Positions 6,994 to 15,085 of a stretch of 26,736 bases of DNA are shown one piece after another (within the stretch, counting starts at the first letter, position 1; every line of letters starts with the position of its first letter). The notes beneath the pieces were generated by a model. The model saw nothing but the letters and a program-made list of their open reading frames with translations. It was not told where the DNA came from and searched no databases. The stretch is from JANNBN01 sp031430595 (GTDB taxonomy: Bacteria > Actinomycetota > Acidimicrobiia > Acidimicrobiales > JANYDT01), in assembly GCA_031430595.1 (NCBI GenBank), contig JANPBU010000055.1:1-26736 (forward strand). Direction: 5' to 3'. A program made the position numbers and the translations under genes.

Positions 6994-7086
6994 AAGACGA
7001 GGGGCACCATCCGCCGTGGCCGATAGGGCCGATCCGGCGTGCGGATTTCGCCGCTAGGACTATCGCCCGTGACCGAAACGACAGGC

Positions 7087-7235
7087 ATGGAAAAGATCAT
7101 TGCAGCTGTGATTGCCGATCAGGTTGAGGCTGGTGAAGCCATCCAGCCGCCTCTGTCGAAATCGATGATTCAACAGACCACGGAAACAATCAGCCTTTCG
7201 GCGAATCGTAAGTCATCTACCCAGTTTTACGCTGC
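7087..7235 (+). other. Possible short gene remnant, unassigned
   Basis: A frame from ATG 7087 reads MEKIIAAVIADQVEAGEAIQ and then a helix SKSMIQQTTETISLSAN with protein-like composition, after which it runs antisense to the TetR gene and looks random. There is faint resemblance to the C-terminal helices of ketopantoate-reductase-like proteins, which I do not trust. It may be a fragment or a chance frame. Confidence 0.2.
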
Positions 7236-7252
7236 TAGAAACTCCGTCAGAA

Positions 7253-7844
7253 TCAGTCTGTTGACAGGTCTGCGGCGAGTTCAGAGATTGCGGTCTGGAT
7301 TCGACTGGCTAGCGACGCGTGGAATTTGTCCGTTACCCATGCTGCGTAGGCGACTTGGAACACCGCCATTCCCGTTCCAGCTAAAGCCGCGGCCCGATGT
7401 TTCGACATACCCCGCTGCACGAAGTCATCGACCAGCGTCATCGCGATACCGTGCTGTTTGAGCAGTTCGCGCTCTCGTAGTGCTGTTTCAGAGTCGATAA
7501 CGTGCGCTCGTAATCGCAACGCGCTTCGGTTGGGTTCGAACGATTCTGCCAGCTTGATCAACGCAACGAACCAACAGTTGCGATGGCGTGGCTTCTGGCG
7601 GTGCGCCGCGGATCGCTCCCAGCAACTCATCGACAATCAGAGCGCCGTCGGAAAAGAACACTTCTTCCTTTGTGGGGAAGTGCCTGAAAAATGTGCGCTG
7701 CGTAACCCCCGCAGCCTCGCCTATCTGTTCAACCGTCACGTTGGCGAAACCATGTTGGGCAAACAGCTCAAACGCTGCCTCTCGCAGTCGGGTGTCTGCC
7801 CCAGGTTGCCACCTGCCTACACAAAAAAGAATAGTTGATGTCAA
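7253..7844 (-). pseudogene. TetR-family regulator with an internal frameshift
   Basis: The N-terminal DNA-binding domain is clear: RLREAAFELFAQHGFANVTV, QIGEAAGVTQRTFFRHF and the following KEEVFF. In this frame the protein runs into a stop at 7488. From about 7575 the neighbouring frame carries the normal ligand-binding domain (FVALIKLAESFEPNRSALRLR, DFVQRGMSKHRAAALAGTGM, down to TGA at 7253). Removing one G in the ttggttc stretch near 7571 would join them into a protein of about 196 residues, normal for TetR. The 5' end is uncertain: the frame starts at TTG 7844, which also reads as a TTGACA -35 box. Gene order and the intergenic palindromes suggest it represses itself and the divergent SDR gene. 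The break may be decay or a sequencing error. Confidence 0.75.
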
Positions 7845-7856
7845 GTGCTGACATCA
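7835..7856. promoter_or_regulatory. TetR-type operator 1
   Basis: TGATGTCA-AGTGC-TGACATCA: perfect 8-bp arms with a 5-bp spacer at 7836-7856, overlapping the 5' end of the TetR frame and a TTGACA-like -35 hexamer on the minus strand. Confidence 0.7.
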
Positions 7857-7867
7857 GTTAGGTTACG

Positions 7868-7890
7868 TTGATAACAGTTACTGACATCAA
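7868..7890. promoter_or_regulatory. TetR-type operator 2
   Basis: TTGATAACA-GTTAC-TGACATCAA has the same geometry as operator 1 (9-5-9 with two mismatches) and the same TGACATCA half-site. It overlaps the first possible start codon of the SDR gene (TTG 7868), so the real SDR start may lie slightly downstream, for example TTG 7895. Confidence 0.6.
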
Positions 7891-8821
7891 TCCATTGGTA
7901 CTTGTTACCGGACCAACCTGCGGTTTGGGAAAAGATCTCGTCGATGCGCTTGCTCGCCGAAATGTTCGGCTTCTGTTGCTCGGCCGAGATCAAACTTCTC
8001 TCGCCGCCGTTGCACAGACTGCGTTGCGCAACGGAGCCACAACGGCGGAAACCGCAATACTTGATCTCGCTTCATTTGAATCGATTCGAGCAGCGGCCTT
8101 CGCGGTGATCAGTCTGGTGGAGGGGCTGGGTATGGGCCCAATTCACGCGGTGGTTGCAAACGCCGGCATTCAGCTGGGTGATCGCATCCAACAAACCGTC
8201 GATGGATTGGAAACAACCTTTGGAGTGAACGTCGTCGGCAATCAGTTACTGCTCTCGCTGCTTCATCCGCTGCTTGACGTGAATGCCCACGTGGTGGTTG
8301 TTGGAAGCGGCACCCATTTTGGCGACCCGCTCACACGCCTCGTTGTCGCTGCACCTCGATGGGAAGACCCTGAACAACTCTCCACACCGGGGGGACCAAA
8401 CGCAGCGAGCGCCAAGGCCGGACAATGTGCATACTCAACGTCGAAGTTGGGGGTTAACTACCTGGTCCATGAACTCAATCGCCGTTGGGGGCCATCAATC
8501 CGAGCCAACGTTTACGACCCGGGTTTGATGCCGGGCACTGGTTTGGCCAGAGACCTTCCGCCGTTCAAACAATGGGCGTGGAACAATGTCATGCCAGTGT
8601 TGAAGATTTTCCCCGGCGTGTCGTCGACTGCGAACAGCGCTGAGCGTCTCGCACGACTGACGCTGGGCGAAGAGCACCGGGGACTATCCAATGTGTACAT
8701 AGAAATTGGGAAGCTCACGGCGGCCAGCCCCGCTTCACAAAATCCTCAGCGCGAAACGCAACTGTGGGAGTACTGCGAACGCATCACCAACCAATCACCG
8801 CACAAGGAGACAGCATCATGA
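7868..8821 (+). CDS. Short-chain dehydrogenase/reductase (SDR)
   Basis: A 317-residue NAD(P)-dependent oxidoreductase with Rossmann fold. The cofactor loop is TGPTCGLG (14-21); the strand-4 motif is VVANAG (95-100); the catalytic residues are Ser147 (VVGSGTH), Tyr189 and Lys193 (YSTSKLG); and the DPGLMPGTGL segment follows, as in retinol-dehydrogenase- and protochlorophyllide-reductase-like SDRs. The substrate is unknown, probably a hydrophobic alcohol or ketone. Start is uncertain (TTG 7868 or TTG 7895) because the first lies inside operator 2. It overlaps the next gene by ATGA, so the two are translationally coupled and probably form one redox pathway under the divergent TetR regulator. Confidence 0.85.
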   Translation: MITVTDINPLVLVTGPTCGLGKDLVDALARRNVRLLLLGRDQTSLAAVAQTALRNGATTAETAILDLASFESIRAAAFAVISLVEGLGMGPIHAVVANAGIQLGDRIQQTVDGLETTFGVNVVGNQLLLSLLHPLLDVNAHVVVVGSGTHFGDPLTRLVVAAPRWEDPEQLSTPGGPNAASAKAGQCAYSTSKLGVNYLVHELNRRWGPSIRANVYDPGLMPGTGLARDLPPFKQWAWNNVMPVLKIFPGVSSTANSAERLARLTLGEEHRGLSNVYIEIGKLTAASPASQNPQRETQLWEYCERITNQSPHKETAS

Positions 8822-9792
8822 CCAAGCTCGGCTACCAAATTCCAAACTTCAGTTACCCCAACATGAACCCGACGGAAGTATTTACAAACGTTATTGCTCA
8901 AGCGAAGGCGGCAGAACAATCCGGCTTCGATTCAGTGATGGTGATGGACCACTTCTATCAACTCCCTGCTCTGGGTGACCCGGATCAATTTATGATTGAG
9001 GCATACACCGTATTGGCAGCGATCGCTCAGCACACCAAGACGGTTCGGCTCGGTGCATTGGTTACCGGCAACACGTACCGAAATCCGGCGGTACTCGCTA
9101 AAACCGTGACCGCGCTCGACGTTGTTTCTGGTGGGCGCGCCATGTGCAATCTTGGGGCAGGTTGGTTCGAACGCGAACATAATGATTTTGGTATCGAGTT
9201 TGGTACGTTCACATCGCGTTTCGAGATGCTTGAAGAGTCAATTCAGATCATCGCCGGAATGTTGCGTGGCCAGCAACCTTCCTTAGTCGGAAAACACTAT
9301 TCAGTCTCGAACGTCATTAACAATCCGGCACCGGTGAGCACCGTTCCCATCATGATCGGCGGTGGCGGCGAGAAGAAAACCCTTCGTATGGCTGCTCAAT
9401 ATGCAGACTTAGGGAACTTGACGTGCGGCAAAGCGGAGGTGCCTCAGAAAGTTCATGCGCTGGCCGAGCACTGTGCAAACTTGGGTAGAGATCGAAGCGA
9501 AATCACCCTGTCGTGGTTACGACGTGCACATATTGCCCCGACTATGGAACTGGCGAGAGCAGAATTGGCGGCGTTCCTTGATCCACGAGGTCTTAACTAT
9601 TCGGACATGGATGACGAAACGAAGCAACGTATCGAAGCCGATTGGGTGTTTGGTGACCCAGACACCGTTGGAGAAATCTTGTCGAACGACCGATCACTTG
9701 GGATTGATGGGTATGTCCTCAGTTTGGTCGCAAACGGATACAACCCCGATCGGGTGGCACTGCTTGGCGAAGTTGCATCGAAAGCGTCGTAG
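8818..9792 (+). CDS. LLM-class (luciferase-like) oxidoreductase, probably F420-dependent
   Basis: A 324-residue TIM-barrel enzyme of the bacterial luciferase-like superfamily. It opens MTKLGYQIPNFSYPN, has GFDSVMVMDHFYQLP early, LGALVTGNTYRNPAVLAK mid-barrel, GRAMCNLGAGWFEREHNDFG, and PIMIGGGGEKKTLRMAAQYA, all typical of the F420-dependent branch common in actinobacteria. The start at 8818 is preceded by AAGGAG at good spacing and overlaps the SDR stop by ATGA. F420 use is inferred from family likeness; FMN cannot be excluded. With the SDR it likely carries out consecutive redox steps on an unknown substrate. Confidence 0.85.
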   Translation: MTKLGYQIPNFSYPNMNPTEVFTNVIAQAKAAEQSGFDSVMVMDHFYQLPALGDPDQFMIEAYTVLAAIAQHTKTVRLGALVTGNTYRNPAVLAKTVTALDVVSGGRAMCNLGAGWFEREHNDFGIEFGTFTSRFEMLEESIQIIAGMLRGQQPSLVGKHYSVSNVINNPAPVSTVPIMIGGGGEKKTLRMAAQYADLGNLTCGKAEVPQKVHALAEHCANLGRDRSEITLSWLRRAHIAPTMELARAELAAFLDPRGLNYSDMDDETKQRIEADWVFGDPDTVGEILSNDRSLGIDGYVLSLVANGYNPDRVALLGEVASKAS

Positions 9793-9794
9793 GC

Positions 9795-10085
9795 AGCGTT
9801 GAACCAATGGCCATGGGACCTGAAGGTGCCGAAGCCGTCGGCCTCGCCGCTATTCAAACGAAGGGTGAATGGTGGTACGACAACCACACCGTGCACTCAC
9901 TCGAAACCGAAGGCCCGTTTGTGCACGGCGACCAGTTCACCGTGATCTTCGCCATGGATGTCACCGGTAACGTTGGGCCAATGGCCGGGCAACGATTCCA
10001 GGGCCGAGAAGTTGGCCTCTACACAACGAGCAACGGCCAAATCACCCGCGAACAATTCTTCAGCCCACCCATGCCAACGGCGTAG
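9795..10085 (+). pseudogene. SnoaL-like (NTF2-fold) protein, 5'-truncated
   Basis: About 96 codons read as the C-terminal three quarters of a SnoaL-like protein: SVEPMAMGPEGAEAVGLAAI, then KGEWWYDNHTVHSLETEGP, HGDQFTVIFAMDVT, GREVGLYTTSNGQITREQFF. The similarity already begins at codon 9795, three bases after the preceding gene's stop, so about 30 residues containing the first helices are missing. ATG 9807 could start a short product, without a clear ribosome-binding site. I infer a deletion that joined the SnoaL-like gene to the end of the oxidoreductase gene. A functional short protein is less likely. Confidence 0.6.
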
Positions 10086-10308
10086 CACCAGGTAGGGATT
10101 TATCGCACGTGAGCTTACGTTCGCCAGGATCGAAGAGGGAACCATCATGGGCGGCATATGCGCCCGCCCTCGGGTGAGTTCCTTGGCGTAGTCGATTACA
10201 AGGGATCAGGCATGGTGGTCAAACTTCCCCGCCAGCGCGTTCGTCGCCCCAACAAACGAATGCACCACCAAATTCGGAACCGCTGAACTTCCAACCAAGT
10301 AGGTACTC
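10086..10308. other. Intergenic region without assigned feature
   Basis: Two hundred bases between the SnoaL-like remnant and the DHFR-like gene. I see a loose GC-rich inverted segment around 10150-10170 and no convincing gene. A short minus-strand frame ending LVVHSFVGATNALAGKFDHHA might be a remnant but is too short to judge. Confidence 0.25.
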
Positions 10309-10865
10309 ATGGCAAAGCTGATGTATGTGACGAACATGTCGATCGATGGACATGTTGAAGACGCAACCGGCAGTTTTGATTGGGGCGAACCAAGTGAACA
10401 GTTGCATTCGTTTTTTAACGATCTGATACGGCCGATCGGAACCCACCTATACGGTCGTTCCATGTACGAAGTGATGACCTATTGGGAAACGGCCCTATCG
10501 GTGCCTGGTCATTCTGATGTCGAATACGAATTCGCACGAATCTGGCAAAACGCCGAAAAGATCGTCTACTCGACAACCCTCACTTCAGCATCAACTAACA
10601 CCACATCGAGTCCACGTTCGACCGTGACGCTATCCAGAAGCTCAAGACCACTGCTGCACACGACATCAGTATCGGCGGCGCACAACTTGCCAGCCAGGCA
10701 TTTCATGCTGGATTGATCGACGAGTGCCACGTGATCATTCACCCTGTCATCGTTGGTGGCGGCAAACCTGCACTTCCAGAAAATCTGCGGCTCGATTTCA
10801 AGCTCGTCGACGAGCAACGGTTTGATGGTGATGTGGTTCACCTTCACTATCGGGTGCACACCTAA
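10309..10865 (+). pseudogene. DHFR/RibD-C-domain family protein with one-base frameshift
   Basis: The first frame gives the N-terminal half of a dihydrofolate-reductase-like (RibD C-terminal) protein: MAKLMYVTNMSIDGHVED, GTHLYGRSMYEVMTYW, IWQNAEKIVYSTTL. After about 10608 it becomes random, while another frame gives ESTFDRDAIQKLKTTAAHDI, SIGGAQLASQAFHAGLIDEC, IIHPVIVGGGKPALP and ends VVHLHYRVHT with TAA at 10863-10865. One base added in the aacaccacatc stretch would restore a protein of about 185 residues, the normal length. Such proteins reduce small N-heterocycles or act in drug tolerance; the substrate is unknown. Because both halves are well kept, decay must be recent, or the base is a sequencing error. 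Confidence 0.75.
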
Positions 10866-10990
10866 GCGCAAGTTCTGGCCAAGTTCTGGCGATGCGCTGG
10901 CGGGCTGCTGGGGAGCCGTTTCGTATCGTCACACTTGCTGGTTGCAACAACCGGTCACTGCCCAGGCAGGTGCGAATCCGGAGGTGCCGC

Positions 10991-11734
10991 ATGGGTAGTC
11001 CAGCAATCGAATTGAAGGGTCTGCAGCATTGCTACGACACCGACTTGGTGCTCCAGGGGATTGATTTGCGGATTGAGCATGGCGAGGTGTTCGGATTTCT
11101 TGGGCATAACGGCGCTGGCAAAACCACGGCTGTCAATATTTTGACGACCTTGATTACGCCGACGGGCGGGGAAGCAAGCGTTTGTGGTTTCGATGTTGTT
11201 CGACAGCGTGGCGAAGTGACCGAGTGCATTGGCTATCTACCGTCAGAAGTTCGAATGTATGGTCACCTCACAGCGTTGGAGAACCTTGAGTTTTTCGGTC
11301 GGCTCTCGGGCCTCACGAAGCCGAAACAATCAGCGAAAGACACGTTGAAGTTCTTGGATGCATCTGATCTCAGTGATCGCCGTGTTGGGACCTTCTCGTC
11401 TGGGATGCGCCAACGGGTTGGCATCGCTCAGGCAATCATGCACTCTCCGAGGGTGTTGTTTCTCGATGAACCGACAACTGGATTGGACCCGTTAGGAGTT
11501 CGTCAATTGCGCGAAACCATCGTCGCGCTGAACCGAGAGCGAGGCATGACGGTGTTCATGAACACGCATCTGTTAGGCGAAGTAGCAAAGGTTTGTACAA
11601 CGATTGGTGTACTGAACCGCGGCGAATTGATCTACAAGGACTCGATCGAAGCCACGACGGCCCGGTTCCCCGATGAAGGGTCGCTCGAAGATATCTATGT
11701 GCGCATGGAATCAGTGAAAGGTACCCAGCGATGA
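10991..11734 (+). CDS. ABC transporter ATP-binding protein (ABC-2 type)
   Basis: A 247-residue cytoplasmic ATPase that powers the two permeases encoded next. Walker A is GHNGAGKT (38-45), the signature FSSGMRQRVG, and Walker B VLFLDEPTTGLDP, followed by the H-loop MNTHLL. ATG 10991 is chosen over a longer frame from 10892 because GGAGGTG lies just before it and the domain starts at once. The stop overlaps the first permease start by ATGA. Two small hairpins in the leader (GGTTG/CAACC at 10940-10952 and CTGC/GCAG at 10958-10969) precede the ribosome-binding site. The cargo is unknown; drug, peptide or envelope-component export is plausible. Confidence 0.9.
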   Translation: MGSPAIELKGLQHCYDTDLVLQGIDLRIEHGEVFGFLGHNGAGKTTAVNILTTLITPTGGEASVCGFDVVRQRGEVTECIGYLPSEVRMYGHLTALENLEFFGRLSGLTKPKQSAKDTLKFLDASDLSDRRVGTFSSGMRQRVGIAQAIMHSPRVLFLDEPTTGLDPLGVRQLRETIVALNRERGMTVFMNTHLLGEVAKVCTTIGVLNRGELIYKDSIEATTARFPDEGSLEDIYVRMESVKGTQR

Positions 11735-12657
11735 ACGCGATCGTAACGACCGTTGCATCCCACCAGATACTCGCACTGCGTCGCCGACGAGTGCTCGGTG
11801 TGCTGGTGGGATCGTTGGTAGGCGTTACGGTGCTGGCCGGAGTTCTCGGGTGGGCAAGTCACCAGACAATCATTGGCGTCTACGACGAGTCAGTGAAACT
11901 TCTCACCAGCCGAAGCCTCGCAGCACCACCGAACCCGTTCCTCTTGAAACCGGTGCTTTCAATGCTGTCGAACATGGTCATCTACGTGACGATGATCGGC
12001 GCGTTAGTCGCCCTGGTGTTTGGCCACGTCATCGTGGCCGAAGACGACACAACCGGGATTGGTCGACTTGTGTTTTCACGACGACTCAGCCGCACTCAAT
12101 ACGCACTGGGGAAGATAGCGGCAGCAGGACTTACTCTTGGATTTTCAATGCTGATGTGCGCGCTGGTCAGCATTGCTGCATTGATTCTTGTAAATCGAAC
12201 GCTCCCGTCGGGAGGCGATATCGGTCGACTCGGTTTGTTCTTTGGATTCTCCTGGCTCTACTTGATGGTGTTCGCACTGGTCGGAATGGTGACCCTGCTG
12301 AAATCAGGTCGCCGGTCGCTGGGCCTACTCAGTGCAATGGGCGTCTGGCTCGTTGTCACCTTCGCCGTTCCGCAGTTCACATCAGGCCTACGTCCGTCGC
12401 AGTCACTCAACCCGATCGTCGATCCGATCAGCACCTCACAAGCCTTCTTCAAGATCACGCGCCGCGCCCGACCATTCTCGATCGCAGAGCAGTTCAAAGA
12501 AGCAAGTGCCCGAATGCTTCAAACAGCGCCTAGCGAACCAATCTCAACCACGCTCGTACGTGTGCTCACTATTGCGGCCGCCCTCACGCTGTTATGCGCC
12601 ATCGCCATTCGTCTCGTGCAGTGCCACGACTTCTCAAGGAGCAACTCCGGTGAATAG
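11731..12657 (+). CDS. ABC-2-type transporter permease 1
   Basis: A 308-residue inner-membrane protein with about six helices: near 22-42 (VLGVLVGSLVGVTVLAGVLG), 81-105, 135-158, 168-190, 200-215 and 283-300. A long loop follows the first helix. The segment AEDDTTGIGRLVFSRRLSRTQY matches the cytosolic elbow seen in ABC-2 permeases of the NosY/CcmB-like type (EE..GTL..LLS.P..R). It overlaps its neighbours by 4 and 8 bp, showing coupled translation with the ATPase and second permease. Confidence 0.8.
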   Translation: MNAIVTTVASHQILALRRRRVLGVLVGSLVGVTVLAGVLGWASHQTIIGVYDESVKLLTSRSLAAPPNPFLLKPVLSMLSNMVIYVTMIGALVALVFGHVIVAEDDTTGIGRLVFSRRLSRTQYALGKIAAAGLTLGFSMLMCALVSIAALILVNRTLPSGGDIGRLGLFFGFSWLYLMVFALVGMVTLLKSGRRSLGLLSAMGVWLVVTFAVPQFTSGLRPSQSLNPIVDPISTSQAFFKITRRARPFSIAEQFKEASARMLQTAPSEPISTTLVRVLTIAAALTLLCAIAIRLVQCHDFSRSNSGE

Positions 12658-13627
12658 TCGAACCATTACGCTCGCCCGACACGAGTACCGCGCCGCGCTA
12701 CGCAGCCGCATCCTGATTGCGTTACTCGGCATTCTCATCGTTGTAACGATCGCTTCGGTCTACATCGCATCAGTTGCGCATCGCAGTCAAGTTGCTGACT
12801 ATCAGGCCTACAAAGCAGCAGCACAGGCAAGTGGCCTCACAAAAATTGCTCCGTCACCGTTAGCTCCAATGTCATTACTGCGAGGTGCGTTTGAGTACCT
12901 GCAGATTGTCGGAGCGGTAATTGCTATCGCTCTTGGTTTCTTGAGCGTGTCACGCGAGCGGTCGAACCGCACCCTGCCGCTATTACGGTCTCGGCCGGTA
13001 AGCGCCGGCAAGCTCGCATCGGGAACACTGCTGGGCGCAGTCGCGATTATTGCAACATTGGTTGCAGCAACAGCTGCAGTTGGCGTGCTGTGTATTGGGC
13101 TGATCGGTAACGATTGGCTCAGCCCCCCAGAATATGGGCAACTCCTTCTCGCTTACGGCGCGTCGATCATCTACATGACCGGGTTCTACGCCCTGGGCGC
13201 ATATACGACAGCGAAATCATCGAACAGTACTAGCGGCCTCTTCGTTGCCTTGTGCGTTTGGCTTGTGATCGTGCTGGTCTTCCCTCAAATTGGCGACACG
13301 TTGGACTCAGATAACCAGGTTCCTGGCGGACTCTTCAAGGCGATTGGGCTCAACCGAGCCGACGAAACCACGGTCCTCTCGCACTTCACTATCTTCGAAA
13401 CAATACGCACGCGTATCGAATACATTTCGTTCGCGCAGCACTACCAGCGCTTCGCGTTTGCCATGACAGACGTCAAAGAACGCTACCGACCTTTCGGCCT
13501 CGCATGGCTCATGGCCCGAGTCTGGACTGATCTCGCCTGGGTTCTCGCATGGCCAATCTTGCTCATTTCCGCCCAACGCCGCGCCCTAAGTAAACAACCG
13601 ACCATCCCACAAGGAGCATCATCATGA
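12650..13627 (+). CDS. ABC-2-type transporter permease 2
   Basis: A 325-residue membrane protein from GTG 12650, chosen because AAGGAGC lies just upstream and the family similarity (NSRTITLARHEYRAALRSR) begins right there; the longer upstream frame is antisense-like noise over permease 1. Helices occur near residues 20-40, 84-103, 120-150, 160-185, 195-215 and 290-310. SRERSNRTLPLLRSRPVSAG is the cytosolic coupling segment of this permease type. It overlaps permease 1 by 8 bp and the lipoprotein gene by ATGA. The two permeases are alike in layout and should pair as a heterodimer. Confidence 0.8.
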   Translation: MNSRTITLARHEYRAALRSRILIALLGILIVVTIASVYIASVAHRSQVADYQAYKAAAQASGLTKIAPSPLAPMSLLRGAFEYLQIVGAVIAIALGFLSVSRERSNRTLPLLRSRPVSAGKLASGTLLGAVAIIATLVAATAAVGVLCIGLIGNDWLSPPEYGQLLLAYGASIIYMTGFYALGAYTTAKSSNSTSGLFVALCVWLVIVLVFPQIGDTLDSDNQVPGGLFKAIGLNRADETTVLSHFTIFETIRTRIEYISFAQHYQRFAFAMTDVKERYRPFGLAWLMARVWTDLAWVLAWPILLISAQRRALSKQPTIPQGASS

Positions 13628-14283
13628 AAACCCAAACGATCAATTGCAGAAGCAGCAACATACGTTCACGGACAACTGCACTGATTTTCGGTGGGCTTGT
13701 GTTTGCTGGAACCACCCTCGGTGCGTGCAGCTCATCGTCACCGAAAGCCTCCGCCGACACGGCGTTGGTCTCGGTCTCGAGTGTCGCAGCACCCAACACG
13801 GCAGCACCTGACGCTTTCCCCGCAGCGACTATCTCCGCACCTGCGATTCTCCCCGTGCCCAGCAACCCAATCACCAACATGGCAACAGAACAGACGCTGA
13901 ACATCGACTCGGTGCTGGTCGAAAACAACCTTGACGCCTCGGGCAAAGCAGCCAGCGATCACCTTGAGATTGCGCTCAGCAACATCGGCACCACTGACCT
14001 CGGTGGGATCGAAGTGTTCTATACGTTTACGGATCCCACAGCAGCCGCAAAGGAGAACTACTACACCAAACTTCCGGCTGATTTCATTGTTCCCGCCGAC
14101 GGCAAGCGCATTGTTCATTTCGACGACACGGGCGCACCCGATCACTTCGCTGTGAACAAATTCAGCCTGTATTACACAAGCACGAACGCGATGGACGTCA
14201 GCGTCACGGTCAGCGCGAAAGATGCTGCTGTGCAGAAGCTCGAACTGAAGAAGGATGCCGGTGGGGCCGAAGCCGCTGACTGA
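13624..14283 (+). CDS. Lipoprotein associated with the ABC-2 transporter
   Basis: A 219-residue protein with a lipoprotein signal: basic start, hydrophobic core ALIFGGLVFAG, lipobox LGAC with Cys35, then a Ser/Pro/Ala-rich linker. The folded part (about 90-205) is strand-rich, with LEIALSNIGTTDLGGIEVFY and DGKRIVHFDDTGAPDHFAV, suggesting an immunoglobulin-like fold. AAGGAG precedes the ATG, which overlaps the permease stop by ATGA. It is probably anchored outside the membrane, acting with the transporter as a substrate-binding or sensing partner. I do not recognise a named family. Confidence 0.75.
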   Translation: MKTQTINCRSSNIRSRTTALIFGGLVFAGTTLGACSSSSPKASADTALVSVSSVAAPNTAAPDAFPAATISAPAILPVPSNPITNMATEQTLNIDSVLVENNLDASGKAASDHLEIALSNIGTTDLGGIEVFYTFTDPTAAAKENYYTKLPADFIVPADGKRIVHFDDTGAPDHFAVNKFSLYYTSTNAMDVSVTVSAKDAAVQKLELKKDAGGAEAAD

Positions 14284-14362
14284 CATCACATCTTCGAACA
14301 TGCCCGACGCAAGCACAACATCCCCTGATCGCTCGGGCGGGCGGGTCGGTACAGTTGAGCCT

Positions 14363-15073
14363 ATGGATCCCGCCCGGATACTCGTCATTGAAGACGACAC
14401 CAGAATCGGTTCTTCGCTCAGTCGGGCCCTTCAAGGTTCGGGGTACATCGCAACCTGGACGCAAACAGCACACGAGGGGGTATCTGCGTTCACTGAGGCT
14501 TTAGCTAGCGAAAACCCGTTCCGGATTGTGCTTCTCGACCTTGGCCTACCCGACGCCGACGGCCTTGATGTGTGTCGCACGCTCGTCGCCAGAGACCCTT
14601 TGGTTCCCGTTGTTGTCCTCACCGCTCGCGCCGACGAACTCGACCTTGTAGTTGGCCTCGATGCCGGTGCCGTCGACTACGTCACGAAGCCATTCACGTT
14701 GTCACCGCTACTGGCGCGAATCCGGGCACAACTCAGACGAACCGACCAGACCAACACAAACGACCAGCGCCACACGTCACTCATGACAATCGGTGCACTG
14801 AGCATTCATCGCGACGCTCGACGAGTCACCCTGAACGGAAATGAAGTCGCTCTGCGGCCCAAAGAGTTCGACCTGCTGATGCGACTTGCTAACGATGCCG
14901 GGTCGGCGGTTACACGAGAGACACTCATGAACGACGTGTGGGATACAGAGTGGTTTGGGTCGACCAAAACACTTGATTTCCACATCGCCGCGTTGCGCAC
15001 CAAACTTGACCAAATCGATGGCCCATCGATCATCTCCACACTTCGCGGTGTCGGTTTCCGCCTCGAAACGTAG
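14363..15073 (+). CDS. OmpR/PhoB-family response regulator
   Basis: A 236-residue two-component regulator. The receiver domain has the acidic pocket IEDD (residues 9-12), the phosphoacceptor Asp59 (LLDLGLP), and Lys109 in DYVTKPF. The C-terminal winged helix (about 140-236) has EVALRPKEFDLLMRLA and the recognition/wing region KTLDFHIAALRTKL...GVGFRLE. ATG 14363 opens MDPARILVIEDD; earlier in-frame ATGs at 14255 and 14300 add only unrelated residues. It lies 79 bp after the lipoprotein and 12 bp before the kinase, so it likely controls the transporter in response to the kinase. Confidence 0.9.
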   Translation: MDPARILVIEDDTRIGSSLSRALQGSGYIATWTQTAHEGVSAFTEALASENPFRIVLLDLGLPDADGLDVCRTLVARDPLVPVVVLTARADELDLVVGLDAGAVDYVTKPFTLSPLLARIRAQLRRTDQTNTNDQRHTSLMTIGALSIHRDARRVTLNGNEVALRPKEFDLLMRLANDAGSAVTRETLMNDVWDTEWFGSTKTLDFHIAALRTKLDQIDGPSIISTLRGVGFRLET

Positions 15074-15085
15074 CGTTCCAAATCC

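Noticed and set aside
10870..10990. Possible riboswitch in the leader of the ABC ATPase gene
   Set aside because: Two small hairpins and a short aagttctgg repeat are present, but no known aptamer core is recognisable.
12332..12649. Long N-terminal extension of permease 2
   Set aside because: It is read in another frame over permease 1, is Ser/Arg-rich, and the GTG at 12650 has a good ribosome-binding site.
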